Shown: positions 7,103 to 15,059, counted from the stretch's first letter. The stretch: 44,355 nucleotides of DNA from Thermococcus sp. (GCA_015520705.1 WAPO01000097.1:1-44355); one strand, 5' to 3'. The notes: generated by a model not told the origin, from the letters alone. Translations and numbers: made by a program.

Positions 7103-7954
7103 TTAAGGCTTCACACAGAGCATTGCTCCCCTCGGCACTCCCAGCTCTCTGGCTATTGGGGGACACTTTGCTTTCAGCAGATAGAACACTCTCCCATCTT
7201 TAAACTCGCTGAGTGTTTCAAAATTCCCCTGACCTTTCGCTATTATTATATCCGCCTTTCTGAAAACTTCAAGGAACTCACTGCTGAGCCCGCTGGGAGG
7301 AACTCCAACGATTCTGCTTCCTGTGGAGATTACAGTGCCGATCTCCTGAAATCCAGCCTTTAGCAGGTCTTCCACAGTAGCATCATTGATTATTGGACCT
7401 TCCTTAGCTGCAATATAGATTTCCAGCTCAGGAAATTCTGTCTTTATTTTCTCAAGAAAAAGCCTGTCAAAGTATATCTCCCCGCAGTTGTCCGTGAGAT
7501 AGAGGAGCACCTTTGAATTTCCAAGTCTTTCAAAAAGTGCCTCGCTCTCATCAATATGGAGTTTCTCATCGAGCATTCTGATTATATCCTCCTCAATCTT
7601 TTCGGGGTTGTAGCCAACAGCAAAATCTATGACATTCCCGGCGATTGAGAGCTTCAGGGCAGATTTTAAGTCGAGATCAAGCCTATTCCTGAGGTCTTCG
7701 GCGAGCGCCTTTGCCAGAAGATTGGATTTTACCTTGTATTCCCTGAAGGGGTCGTTATTTCCCAGATGTTCATACAGAGTTAAAAAGACCTCGCTTCCGA
7801 CAACTGCGGGGATGGCATTATGGTTGAAGTGCTTCCCCATAAATCTTGCCGCTTTTATCATGGCCCTCTTCCGCTCCTCTACGTCCGATGTGCTCAGCTC
7901 AGCAACCTTCTGCGACTGGGAAACAATACATGACAGGCATTCATAGTGAACCTT
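7103..7954 (-). CDS. DUF89 / ARMT1-like metal-dependent phosphatase
   Basis: A DUF89 protein, a family of metal-dependent 'damage-control' phosphatases that remove phosphate from aberrant or reactive sugar phosphates and related metabolites. The N-terminal YECLSC, the central DNCGEI motif near residue 160 (metal and phosphate binding) and KGQGNFE near residue 245 are the family signatures in order, and the length (283) matches the archaeal subfamily. Several GTG starts exist (7975, 7966, 7954); 7954 is chosen because GGTGGTCTGT precedes it and family members begin with this VKVHYECLSC sequence. It is divergent from srp54. The natural substrate in Thermococcales is unknown to me. Confidence 0.85.
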   Translation of the reverse strand, partial: KVHYECLSCIVSQSQKVAELSTSDVEERKRAMIKAARFMGKHFNHNAIPAVVGSEVFLTLYEHLGNNDPFREYKVKSNLLAKALAEDLRNRLDLDLKSALKLSIAGNVIDFAVGYNPEKIEEDIIRMLDEKLHIDESEALFERLGNSKVLLYLTDNCGEIYFDRLFLEKIKTEFPELEIYIAAKEGPIINDATVEDLLKAGFQEIGTVISTGSRIVGVPPSGLSSEFLEVFRKADIIIAKGQGNFETLSEFKDGRVFYLLKAKCPPIARELGVPRGAMLCVKP

Positions 7955-7990
7955 CACACAGACCACCAGAAGCACCTAAGCACACATCTG

Positions 7991-8000
7991 TTTTTAAGTT
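7991..8000 (-). promoter_or_regulatory. TATA box of the DUF89 gene
   Basis: AACTTAAAAA on the minus strand. The predicted transcript start near 7968 lies before the preferred GTG 7954 and after the more distal GTG 7975, supporting the shorter product. Confidence 0.45.
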
Positions 8001-8067
8001 CTCTGCAGGAGTAGGCAGCGGAAATGGAGGTGGAAAAAGCACAGCATTGGAGCATCAAATCCTAAGG

Positions 8068-8075
8068 ATTATAAA
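8068..8075 (+). promoter_or_regulatory. TATA box of srp54
   Basis: ATTATAAA, centred about 36 bases before ATG 8108, followed by GGTGAGAG as ribosome binding site at 8097-8104. Confidence 0.55.
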
Positions 8076-8107
8076 CTCCTGAACGTTCCTTTTTATGGTG
8101 AGAGAAG

Positions 8108-9448
8108 ATGGCTTTAGAAAACCTTGGCAAAGCACTGAACAATGCACTGAGAAAGCTGGCCCGTTCAAATACCGTTGATGAGGCCCTTATCAGGGAAGTT
8201 GTGAGAGACATCCAGAGGGCGCTGATACAGTCCGATGTTAATGTCCGTCTCGTTCTTCAGCTGACGAAGAAGATTGAAAAGCGAGCCCTTGAGGAAAAAC
8301 CTCCTGCAGGTGTTTCGAGAAAGGAGCACATAATAAAAATCGTCTATGAGGAGCTCACAAACTTCCTTGGAAGGGAAGCCAAGCCCATTGAGATACGGGA
8401 AAAGCCGACGGTTCTGCTGGCGGTTGGAATTCAGGGTTCTGGCAAGACAACGAGCATAGCAAAACTGGCGAGGTATTTTCAGAAAAAAGGGTATAAAGTG
8501 GGGCTCGTATGTTCAGATACATGGCGTCCCGGTGCCTATCAGCAGCTGAAGCAGCTTGTGGAGCCCTTTGGAATAGAGGTCTTTGGAGACCCGGAGGAGA
8601 AGGATGCGGTGAAGCTTGCGAGGGAGGGCGTTGAGCACTTCAGGAAGAAGGGCGTGGATATCATTATCGTCGATTCAGCTGGAAGGCACAAAGAGGAGAA
8701 AAGCCTGCTTGAGGAGATGAGGCAGATAAGCAGCTCGATAAGGCCCCATGAGGTTATCCTCGTCGTGGATGGAACCATCGGCCAGCAGGCATACAATCAG
8801 GCTCTCGCCTTTAAGGAGGCAACGCCTCTGGGTTCAATAATTGTCACAAAGCTTGATGGCTCGGCCAAAGGTGGGGGTGCGCTTTCAGCCGTTGCCGCTA
8901 CAGGAGCGCCCATAAAGTTCATCGGAACCGGCGAAAAAATTGATGACCTTGAGCCCTTTGATCCGAAGAGATTTGTCTCAAGACTGCTTGGAATGGGAGA
9001 CATTGAGGGGCTGCTTGAGAAATTCGAAGAGCTAAGCAAAGAGCGGGAAATCAGAGAGGAGGATGTTGAGAAGTTCCTCAGAGGGAAGTTCAACCTCAAG
9101 GACATGTATGCACAGCTTGAGGCAATGAGCAAAATGGGCCCGCTGAAGCAAATACTCCAGATGATTCCGGGCCTCGGCTATTCGCTGCCAGATGACGCTG
9201 TGAGGGTTAGCGAGGAGAGGCTGAAGAAGTTCAGAATAATAATGGACTCCATGACTGAGGAGGAGCTTGAGCACCCGGATATCATAAACTACTCCCGCAT
9301 CAAGAGGATTGCAAGGGGCTCGGGAACGAGCACAAGAGATGTAAAGGAACTCCTGAACCAGTACAACCAGATGAAAAAATTCTTCAAGAGCATGGACAAG
9401 AGAAAACTTTCTAAACTCGCAAGGGGATTTAATTTAGGAGGTATATGA
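8108..9448 (+). CDS. srp54: Signal recognition particle 54 kDa subunit
   Basis: The GTPase of the signal recognition particle; it binds 7S RNA and signal sequences of nascent proteins and hands ribosomes to the FtsY receptor at the membrane. The 446-residue protein shows the N domain (1-90), the G domain with GIQGSGKTT near 105-113, [11 protein letters not shown] near 138-148, DSAGR near 188-192 and [11 protein letters not shown] near 246-256, and the methionine-rich M domain from about 300 with GLGYSLPDD and [12 protein letters not shown] 8108 follows GGTGAGAGAAG. The stop overlaps the region of the ribosome binding site and start of the RAM-domain gene, so both are likely on one transcript. 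It acts together with secY in the supercluster further right. Confidence 0.97.
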   Translation: MALENLGKALNNALRKLARSNTVDEALIREVVRDIQRALIQSDVNVRLVLQLTKKIEKRALEEKPPAGVSRKEHIIKIVYEELTNFLGREAKPIEIREKPTVLLAVGIQGSGKTTSIAKLARYFQKKGYKVGLVCSDTWRPGAYQQLKQLVEPFGIEVFGDPEEKDAVKLAREGVEHFRKKGVDIIIVDSAGRHKEEKSLLEEMRQISSSIRPHEVILVVDGTIGQQAYNQALAFKEATPLGSIIVTKLDGSAKGGGALSAVAATGAPIKFIGTGEKIDDLEPFDPKRFVSRLLGMGDIEGLLEKFEELSKEREIREEDVEKFLRGKFNLKDMYAQLEAMSKMGPLKQILQMIPGLGYSLPDDAVRVSEERLKKFRIIMDSMTEEELEHPDIINYSRIKRIARGSGTSTRDVKELLNQYNQMKKFFKSMDKRKLSKLARGFNLGGI

Positions 9449-9450
9449 AC

Positions 9451-9690
9451 ATGATGGAGGTATTTATCCTCATTGTTGTAAAGCCCGGGAATGAGGAGAA
9501 GGTCTTCAACAAACTAAAGGACAACCCTCGGGTGAGGGAAATCTACAGGCTCTACGGGGAGTACGACATCGTGGTTAGAATAGAGGTTGGGAACATCAGG
9601 GAGCTTGATGAGTTTCATGACAACGTCCTGAGAAAGATCAAGGAGATAGAAATGACCGAGACCCTCATAGCAAGCTCATACGGGAGCTAG
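9451..9690 (+). CDS. Stand-alone RAM domain (Lrp/AsnC C-terminal domain) protein
   Basis: A 79-residue protein made only of the effector-binding and oligomerising domain of Lrp/AsnC regulators, with no helix-turn-helix. The ferredoxin-like alpha-beta pattern is visible (VFILIVVKPG, then YGEYDIVVRIEVGN and TLIASSYG). Such free domains form small rings that sense amino acids or modulate full-length Lrp proteins; the ligand here is unknown. ATG 9451 is preferred to ATG 9445 because GGAGGT at 9437-9442 leaves eight bases instead of two. It directly follows srp54. A complete Lrp/AsnC regulator is encoded about 1.7 kb downstream and is a conceivable partner. Confidence 0.85.
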   Translation: MMEVFILIVVKPGNEEKVFNKLKDNPRVREIYRLYGEYDIVVRIEVGNIRELDEFHDNVLRKIKEIEMTETLIASSYGS

Positions 9691-9701
9691 GGGGTAGATA
9701 G

Positions 9702-10199
9702 TTGAAAAAATCGCTTGTTGCGGTTGTAAATCTCAACACGCTTGAGGTCAAAATTATCTCTTCTTTTAAATTTAAATGCATTGAGAACTGCGGAAGGTGC
9801 TGCAGGGAGCTTGACATTCCCCTTAGGGATGAGGATATAACCCGTATCGAGGATCTGGGCTACAATGCCTGGGAATTCGTGGACTATGAAAAGATGTTCT
9901 ACAGGGGGGATAAATTCCTCGGTTATGCTCTGAAGAAGAGACCCTTTGATGATGCCTGCGTATTTCTGGATGAAAACGAGAAATGCAAGATATACCCCCA
10001 CAGGCCGAGGGCATGCAGACTCTATCCTTTCGTTCTCATCAAGCATGGCAATACTCTGGAGGTGTACATAAAGGAAGATGAATTCTGTCCTGGGATAAAT
10101 CATCCGGACGGCGATGAGATAGACGCTACATTCATCAGGGAGTATTTCAGGGAGATACTCCAGGAATACAGACGGTCTGTCAGGGACATTTACCTCTGA
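9702..10199 (+). CDS. YkgJ-type cysteine-cluster (putative zinc/iron-binding) protein
   Basis: A 165-residue protein of the YkgJ/CxxCxxxCC family, often labelled Fe-S oxidoreductase although the activity is not established. The motif CIENCGRCC lies near residues 26-34, followed by CVFLDENEKCKIYPHRPRAC (about 86-105) and a last cysteine in EFCPGI, giving the usual set of metal-binding cysteines in one small domain. Start is TTG 9702 after GGGGGTAG; no better start exists close by. It follows the RAM-domain gene by 11 bases and is probably in the srp54 transcript. It has no membrane segment. Confidence 0.8.
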   Translation: MKKSLVAVVNLNTLEVKIISSFKFKCIENCGRCCRELDIPLRDEDITRIEDLGYNAWEFVDYEKMFYRGDKFLGYALKKRPFDDACVFLDENEKCKIYPHRPRACRLYPFVLIKHGNTLEVYIKEDEFCPGINHPDGDEIDATFIREYFREILQEYRRSVRDIYL

Positions 10200-10220
10200 A
10201 GAACAGCATGAAACCGAAAC

Positions 10221-10230
10221 CTATTTATAC
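10221..10230 (+). promoter_or_regulatory. TATA box of gfcR
   Basis: CTATTTATAC. The predicted transcript start near 10253 is immediately before the ribosome binding site (GGAGGTGAGAGG, 10257-10268), so the leader is very short. Confidence 0.6.
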
Positions 10231-10269
10231 ATTTTCTTGTTAATTTGGGTTACTTGGAGGTGAGAGGGC

Positions 10270-10989
10270 ATGAGTCAAATAAAGGCTGTGCAGGAAAAGT
10301 TGAGGCTCGTCAGGGTGCTGAAAATCCTGAAAAAGTCATACACATATGAAGAGCTTTCGAAAATGACGGGTCTTCCTATAACCGTGCTGAACAGATATGT
10401 CAGGGGGAAGGTTCTCCCGAGCACTGAAAGGACAAAGGAGCTCTTGGGAATGCTTTCTCCGTATGTGAACCTGGAAGAGGAGGTTAAAAGACGGATAAAA
10501 TTTGATGAGAGAGGATTCTTTGACAACATGATGGTTCTTAGTGATACTCCTCTGATGAGTCTGATCGCCGAGGAGGTTGCCTCAAGATACATGGAGAAAA
10601 ATGTCACCAAGATTCTCACAGCGGCAACCGACGGCATTCCCCTCGGAGTCCATATAGCGAAGGAGCTGAATGTCGACGTTGTTTATGCCAAGAAGAAAAA
10701 GGAGGTCGGCGTTGAGAAGTTCTACGAAGTGAGCTATGTTCCGAGCGCTTCGGGGAGCGTAACCACGTTATACCTGCCCCACTGGGCGCTCAAGAAAGGG
10801 GAGAGGGTTCTCATCGTCGACGATGTCATAAGGAGCGGGGAGACCCAGAAAGCCCTTGTGGAGATGTGTCATCAGGCAGGAGCCATCCCTGTAGGGATGT
10901 TCTTCCTCATAAGCGTCGGGAACGTTCTCGAACATCTGAAGGAAGAGTATGACATCCCTGTTGAGGCTCTCGTAAAGATAGGGAAGTGA
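10270..10989 (+). CDS. gfcR: GfcR: HTH plus PRTase-like transcriptional regulator
   Basis: A 239-residue archaeal regulator with an N-terminal helix-turn-helix (about residues 20-50, TYEELSKMTGLPITVLNRYV) and a phosphoribosyltransferase-type domain that carries the PRPP loop LIVDDVIRSGET (about 181-192). In Haloferax volcanii GfcR activates sugar catabolism genes; orthologues are often misnamed orotate phosphoribosyltransferase. The domain probably senses a phosphorylated sugar or PRPP-like ligand; the target genes in this organism are not known. ATG 10270 has a strong GGAGGTGAGAGG site. The stop codon overlaps the GTG of the next gene by four bases, so they are co-translated. Confidence 0.88.
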   Translation: MSQIKAVQEKLRLVRVLKILKKSYTYEELSKMTGLPITVLNRYVRGKVLPSTERTKELLGMLSPYVNLEEEVKRRIKFDERGFFDNMMVLSDTPLMSLIAEEVASRYMEKNVTKILTAATDGIPLGVHIAKELNVDVVYAKKKKEVGVEKFYEVSYVPSASGSVTTLYLPHWALKKGERVLIVDDVIRSGETQKALVEMCHQAGAIPVGMFFLISVGNVLEHLKEEYDIPVEALVKIGK

Positions 10990-11324
10990 TCCAAATCCCC
11001 AGCTTTGTCATATACAATGTCCTCGGGATGAGCATCCCTGTGGATGCTGAGGAGGGCGTTTCCTTTGATTTTTACTGTTCTGAGGAGGAGTGCGGAAGGG
11101 AGATTTTCCTTCACGGTGTCATAAGGGCTGCAGATGTGGAAGAATTCCGCAGGGTTCTGGAGGCTGTTATAAGGGAGAACAGCGCATTTTCCAAGCTTGA
11201 AGAAATACGGGGTTCTTTCATTTTCGAAGGGAGTGTAAATGGAAAGAACGTGAAACTACCGGCTGAATCCCTGGAGGAGCTAACAAAGAGATTCATGAAG
11301 GAGCTCTTTATTCTGACCGGCTAA
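10986..11324 (+). CDS. Conserved-looking hypothetical protein coupled to gfcR
   Basis: A 112-residue protein of unknown function. GTG 10986 overlaps the gfcR stop (GTGA), so translation is probably coupled. The predicted structure alternates strands and helices (SFDFYCSEEECGREIFLHGV, then long helices and SFIFEGSVNGKNVKL), with two nearby cysteines at about residues 31 and 36. No signal peptide or membrane segment is visible. Its tight linkage to a sugar-responsive regulator suggests a shared role, but this is inference. The 3' end overlaps the convergent Lrp-type gene by a few bases. Confidence 0.65.
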   Translation: MIQIPSFVIYNVLGMSIPVDAEEGVSFDFYCSEEECGREIFLHGVIRAADVEEFRRVLEAVIRENSAFSKLEEIRGSFIFEGSVNGKNVKLPAESLEELTKRFMKELFILTG

Positions 11325-11770
11325 ACAGGGAGCTCCAGATCCTCTTTGACTATGTCCATGGCAACGTGGGTGTTGGTTTTTTCCACGCCGTCAATCGATA
11401 GCAGCCATTTAACAAACCTGTTCATATCCTCCCTTCCTCTGAACTTGGCCACTGCAATAATGTCATACTCCCCTGTAACGTCATAAACGCAGAGCACATG
11501 GTCGTTTTCCGCTATTTCTCTCTCAATCTGTATTATTTTCTTCCCCTGTGCCTTTATTCCGATTATAGCTGTCAGTTCATACCCCAGTTTTTCATAGTTG
11601 AGTTTTGGCGTAAAGCCGAGAAGAATGCCCTTTTCTTCCATTCGTTTGAGCCGATTATAAACCGTTCCGACGGCGACCTTAAGCTCCTTTGCGATCTCTC
11701 TGTAGGAAAGCCGGGCATCTCTCTGCAGGATGGATAATATTTTTCGGTCAAGGTCATCCACCAAAATCAT
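11321..11770 (-). CDS. Lrp/AsnC family transcriptional regulator
   Basis: A 149-residue full-length Lrp/AsnC protein: N-terminal helix-turn-helix (LDRKILSILQRDARLSYREI, then VAVGTVYNRLKRM) and a C-terminal RAM domain (LTAIIGIKAQ, YDVTGEYDIIAVAKF, KTNTHVAMDIVKED). Proteins of this family control amino-acid and energy metabolism genes by binding small effectors. ATG 11770 overlaps GGTGATG; TTG 11764 or GTG 11761, which have better spacing after GGTGAT, are equally plausible starts. The frame is open further upstream through the tRNA-Arg gene, but that part is not coding. The specific regulon cannot be read from the sequence. Confidence 0.88.
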   Translation of the reverse strand: MILVDDLDRKILSILQRDARLSYREIAKELKVAVGTVYNRLKRMEEKGILLGFTPKLNYEKLGYELTAIIGIKAQGKKIIQIEREIAENDHVLCVYDVTGEYDIIAVAKFRGREDMNRFVKWLLSIDGVEKTNTHVAMDIVKEDLELPV

Positions 11771-11794
11771 CACCAATCCAATCTCCACCGCAAA

Positions 11795-11804
11795 GTTTAA
11801 ATAT
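11795..11804 (+). promoter_or_regulatory. TATA box of tRNA-Arg(CCT)
   Basis: GTTTAAATAT, about 33 bases before the tRNA 5' end, in the short gap shared with the divergent Lrp-type gene. Confidence 0.6.
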
Positions 11805-11832
11805 CCTTCTCTTTGAGGAAATAGCGGGCAGT

Positions 11833-11907
11833 GGACCGGTAGCCTAGCTAGGACAGGGCGGCGGCCTCCTAAGCCGCAGGTCCGGGGTTCAAATCCCCGC
11901 CGGTCCG
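11833..11907 (+). tRNA. tRNA-Arg(CCT)
   Basis: Acceptor GGACCGG pairs with CCGGTCC, anticodon stem GCGGC/GCCGC encloses CTCCTAA, giving anticodon CCT. T arm contains TTCAAAT, discriminator G, and CCA is encoded at 11908-11910. Confidence 0.95.
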
Positions 11908-11970
11908 CCATCAGGCATTAAGACGTTTCTTCTCATCCTCCATAATTGTTAGGGGATTCTCTGCGAAAAG

Positions 11971-11979
11971 CTTATAAAA
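11971..11979 (+). promoter_or_regulatory. TATA box of the phosphoesterase-like gene
   Basis: CTTATAAAA. The predicted transcript start falls near 12000, at or just after ATG 11999, so the downstream GTG 12044 with its own ribosome binding site is the more likely start. Confidence 0.5.
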
Positions 11980-12043
11980 TTACAAAACGTTACTAAAAAT
12001 GAGGAGACTTCTCTCCATCCCAGAACGTGAAGGGGGTGGTAGG

Positions 12044-12799
12044 GTGGCATATGTAGCCGCTCTGGCCAACATAAACGGGAATTTTCCGGCATTAATCAAG
12101 GCTCTGGAGAGAATAGAAGAGCTTAGGGAAGAGGGGTATGATGTGGAAAAATACTATATTCTGGGTAATATCATCGGAATATTCCCATATCCGAAGGAGG
12201 TTGTCGGAAGCCTTAGAAGCCTTATGAGGAACAACAGTGTAAAGATCATCCGTGGTGAATATGACCAGATTATTGCCATGAGCGACCCTCATGCTGAGGG
12301 CTCAGACTACATTGACAGGTTGAGTATTCCTGAATATGTTAAGAAGACGCTGAAATACACATGGGATAAGCTCGGTCATGAGGGGAGGGAATTCATCAGA
12401 GACCTTCCGATATATCTGGTTGATAAACTCGGGAAAAATGGTATATTTGGGGTTTATGGGAGCCCTCTGAATCCCTTTGAGGGGAAAATACTGCCGGAAC
12501 AGCCAACTCCCTATTATGAGGCGCTGATGCGGCCAGTGAAGGAGTATGAGATTCTTCTGGTTTCATCCCCGAAGTACCCGGTAAATGCCATGACGAGGTA
12601 CGGACGGGTCATCTGCCCGGGCAGCGTTGGATTTCCTCCTGGGAGAGAGCACAAAGCGACGTTTGCGCTCATAGACACGGGCACCCTTCATGCGAAGTTC
12701 ATAGAGGTCGACTACGACAAGAGACTCATTGAGGAAAGGATAAAGAAGGAAAATCTCCCGGCCGAACTGATCAAGGTTCTCTACCACGGAAGAGTCTGA
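12044..12799 (+). CDS. Calcineurin-like phosphoesterase fold protein lacking all metal ligands (pseudoenzyme)
   Basis: The 251-residue chain follows the MJ0936/YfcE-type phosphoesterase closely, but every metal-binding motif is altered. DIHGN has become NINGN near residue 12, GDIVG is GNIIG, RGNHD is RGEYD, VHGSP is VYGSP and GHTH is SSPK; the structural PGSVGFP motif is kept. The fold is therefore probably intact while two-metal catalysis is not possible in the usual way, so a binding or regulatory role is inferred. GTG 12044 after GGGGGTGGTAGG is preferred to ATG 11999, which has no site. Its end overlaps the convergent flippase gene by 29 bases. Confidence 0.8.
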   Translation: MAYVAALANINGNFPALIKALERIEELREEGYDVEKYYILGNIIGIFPYPKEVVGSLRSLMRNNSVKIIRGEYDQIIAMSDPHAEGSDYIDRLSIPEYVKKTLKYTWDKLGHEGREFIRDLPIYLVDKLGKNGIFGVYGSPLNPFEGKILPEQPTPYYEALMRPVKEYEILLVSSPKYPVNAMTRYGRVICPGSVGFPPGREHKATFALIDTGTLHAKFIEVDYDKRLIEERIKKENLPAELIKVLYHGRV

Positions 12800-14093
12800 G
12801 GATGTTCAGCATCTCTTTTATTTCCCTCTTTGCCGATGCCAGAAAGAGCAGCATCCCAATAATAAGGGTCACTTTTGAGACAAAAACAAGCATCTGGAAG
12901 ACAACCGCCATGAGGAGAGATCTATACACCAAAGGAGACACACCGAGGTCTTTCATTGAAAAATAGGCAGTCCCTATAAGAATTGCTGCATACCCTGCGA
13001 GAAGCCCTGCCATTGTTCCATATTCCCCAAAGGTGGGTATCAGAGGAATCCAGAGGATAAAGGAAACCACTGCCCCCAGCAGTGCAATCAGGCTTCCTTT
13101 CCTGACGTATTTTGTGGAGTTCAGGGCTACTATACTGGGATTGTAGGCGATATAGACCTCAACGGCGATAACTGCAGCATAGAACTCATTCCCCAGGGAA
13201 AATCCGAAGAAGAGGGAAAGCAGTTCTCTCCCGAAAAGCAGGAGGAGAAACACTATGATAGCCGTGGTCAGTATGAGAACTCTCGTGAGCCTCTCCGAGA
13301 GGTTCTTAACATATCCCATCTCATTCCTTCCGTATTTATAGGAGTAAAGGGGCATTATGGCTGACTGGAGAACCTGCGGGAGGTATGTGAGCAGAAAAGC
13401 CGCCGAAAGAGAAGCGGAGACCTTGCCTGCTATCTCGGCGCTTCCAAGCTTTTCGCTCAGAAAATAGGGGCCCTGAATAAGGAAAACTCCTGATAGTGTT
13501 CCGAGAAAAGCAAAAGAGGAGTAGGACATCAGAATTCTAATATCCTCTATCCCCGGACTTTTGAAAAGACGGTTTTTTAACAGGTATGCAAAGGAGACCG
13601 CTGAGATGACCCCCAGGAATAGAATGTAGGGAGAAAAGATGTTGGGAACTGCAAATCCTGCTAAAAAAGCTGCAAATCCGCCTATGACTACATAGGCATA
13701 TACCTCCCCCCTGTGTATTCCGTAGAAGAAATTTCTAACTGTAAGCTGAAGGGCTCTGAAAACCGATATCAGGCCTATGTATGCGTTGAAGGGCACAATG
13801 ACCAAACCAAGGAGAGGGAAGAGAAATGAGACTGAGGCTATTGACCCTATTCTCTCCACATTGCCCTTTCCCAGAAATTCCGAAGAGTACTTCGCCAGGG
13901 CGACTGCAAAAAAGCTGAGGGGGATGGCAAGGAGAAAAGCCTGAGAGATAAGGGAGTTGGCAAAACCGAGAACCTCAACCCCATACTTCCGCGAGATCAC
14001 GATGCTGTATATAAAGCGGCTGCTCCCAAATATAGCTAGAGCAATTATGGAAGCCAGGGAATGCCTGATCATCAGGTTCCTTTCATAGCTCAT
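12771..14093 (-). CDS. Wzx-like polysaccharide flippase (MOP superfamily membrane protein)
   Basis: A 440-residue integral membrane protein with about 12-14 hydrophobic segments across the whole chain, of the oligosaccharide flippase branch of the MATE/MOP superfamily. The N-terminal pattern (RHSLASIIALAIFGSSRFIY, then a short SRKYGVEVLGFANS loop) is typical. Such proteins flip lipid-linked sugars across the membrane for glycoprotein or surface polysaccharide synthesis, but no glycosyltransferases adjoin this copy, so its substrate is unknown. ATG 14093 lacks an obvious ribosome binding site; ATG 14072 (residue 8) after GGAAC is an alternative. It is convergent with, and overlaps, the phosphoesterase-like gene. 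Confidence 0.8.
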   Translation of the reverse strand: MSYERNLMIRHSLASIIALAIFGSSRFIYSIVISRKYGVEVLGFANSLISQAFLLAIPLSFFAVALAKYSSEFLGKGNVERIGSIASVSFLFPLLGLVIVPFNAYIGLISVFRALQLTVRNFFYGIHRGEVYAYVVIGGFAAFLAGFAVPNIFSPYILFLGVISAVSFAYLLKNRLFKSPGIEDIRILMSYSSFAFLGTLSGVFLIQGPYFLSEKLGSAEIAGKVSASLSAAFLLTYLPQVLQSAIMPLYSYKYGRNEMGYVKNLSERLTRVLILTTAIIVFLLLLFGRELLSLFFGFSLGNEFYAAVIAVEVYIAYNPSIVALNSTKYVRKGSLIALLGAVVSFILWIPLIPTFGEYGTMAGLLAGYAAILIGTAYFSMKDLGVSPLVYRSLLMAVVFQMLVFVSKVTLIIGMLLFLASAKREIKEMLNILRLFRGREP

Positions 14094-14117
14094 AAAACTT
14101 GTAAAGAGGGAGGGGAT

Positions 14118-14420
14118 TTAACCTTTGTGGAATCCCAGGTAGAAGCCAGCTACAAAAGCGCCTGTTCCTGGTAAAAGCCCAATAACCTTCTCTCCAAGGG
14201 TCGTTATCTGGCTCGTTACACTACCGGCAAGGTTGAACAGCTTATCCGTGTTGATTGTTATGACACCCTTCTGCTGGAGCCAGAAGAGGCTCAGGATGTA
14301 GGCTCCAATTAGGGCCATTGCCAGTTTCACTAATTTTTTCAGTGCAAACCCTGTTATAAAGCCCACTACACCACCGACTCCCACATCACCAAGCATGCCG
14401 TTCATGTCCAGCGCTGTCAT
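14118..14420 (-). CDS. FUN14 family membrane protein
   Basis: A 100-residue protein with glycine-rich hydrophobic segments: GVGGVVGFITGFALKKL (about 14-30), MALIGAYILSLFWLQ (about 35-49) and a C-terminal GAFVAGFYLGF. This layout matches the FUN14 domain family, whose eukaryotic members (FUNDC1) are mitochondrial outer membrane mitophagy receptors; the archaeal role is unknown. ATG 14420 follows GGTGGTGAAAG. It is divergent from a PadR regulator, with an inverted repeat between them, so PadR control of this gene is a reasonable inference. Confidence 0.78.
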   Translation of the reverse strand: MTALDMNGMLGDVGVGGVVGFITGFALKKLVKLAMALIGAYILSLFWLQQKGVITINTDKLFNLAGSVTSQITTLGEKVIGLLPGTGAFVAGFYLGFHKG

Positions 14421-14451
14421 CTTTCACCACCACAGGAATTTGGATTAGGAG

Positions 14452-14459
14452 AATAAATA
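14452..14459 (-). promoter_or_regulatory. TATA box of the FUN14 gene
   Basis: TATTTATT on the minus strand, about 32-39 bases before ATG 14420. Confidence 0.5.
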
Positions 14460-14473
14460 GTTTGCCCCAAAAT

Positions 14474-14496
14474 GTTTAAATTTCACACGGTGAAAT
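14474..14496 (+). promoter_or_regulatory. padR promoter overlapping an inverted-repeat operator
   Basis: The TATA box GTTTAAATTT (14474-14483) overlaps a perfect inverted repeat, ATTTCAC-ACG-GTGAAAT at 14480-14496. Its position overlapping and just downstream of the TATA box, between two divergent genes, is that of a repressor site. The neighbouring PadR protein is the obvious candidate ligand, implying autoregulation and possibly control of the FUN14 gene. The assignment is inferred. Confidence 0.55.
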
Positions 14497-14529
14497 ATTT
14501 ACAGCACATAAATGCCATTGGTGATATTT

Positions 14530-14856
14530 ATGACAAGCCCCATGGAGCGACTGAAGGACAAGCTAACCAAGGAGGTATTGTGGATATACATACTGGACCT
14601 CCTGAAGGAAAGACCCATGTATGCATACGAGCTCAAGGAGAGGATAAAAGACAGATTCGGATTTGAACCTGCCACCGTGAGCTCCTATGTTGTTCTGTAC
14701 AAGCTTGAAAAAGAAGGATATGTGACAGCGGAATGGCAGGAGAGTGAAACAGGGAAACCATCAAGGAAATACTACAAGCTTACTGAAAAGGGCAGAAAAC
14801 TCTTCGAAGAAGGTCTTGAGTTCCTCAGGAATACTATAGAGAAATTGGAAGGATGA
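14530..14856 (+). CDS. PadR family transcriptional regulator
   Basis: A 108-residue winged-helix regulator of the PadR family. The recognition region TKEVLWIYILDLLKERPMYA and YELKERIKDRFGFEPATVSS forms the helix-turn-helix, followed by the wing motif ETGKPSRKYYKLTEKG and a short C-terminal dimerisation helix. PadR proteins usually repress adjacent membrane or transport genes. ATG 14530 is chosen over an in-frame start 18 bases upstream because GGTGATATTT precedes it. It is transcribed divergently from the FUN14 gene with an inverted repeat on its own promoter. The inducing signal is unknown. Confidence 0.88.
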   Translation: MTSPMERLKDKLTKEVLWIYILDLLKERPMYAYELKERIKDRFGFEPATVSSYVVLYKLEKEGYVTAEWQESETGKPSRKYYKLTEKGRKLFEEGLEFLRNTIEKLEG

Positions 14857-14860
14857 GCCG

Positions 14861-15043
<183 letters not shown>

Positions 15044-15059
15044 TCACATCTCAACCTGT

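Noticed and set aside
7976-8082. A frame ending in GSGNGGGKSTALEHQ that resembles a P-loop, upstream of srp54
   Set aside because: It lies in the promoter region between divergent genes, has no start or ribosome binding site in the non-overlapping part, and the rest of the frame is antisense to the DUF89 gene. The P-loop look is probably chance.
11771-11911. N-terminal extension of the Lrp-type regulator through tRNA-Arg(CCT)
   Set aside because: The extension contains the typical antisense-tRNA peptide (RRGFEPRTCG) and would cross the tRNA gene and its promoter; the family start is downstream.
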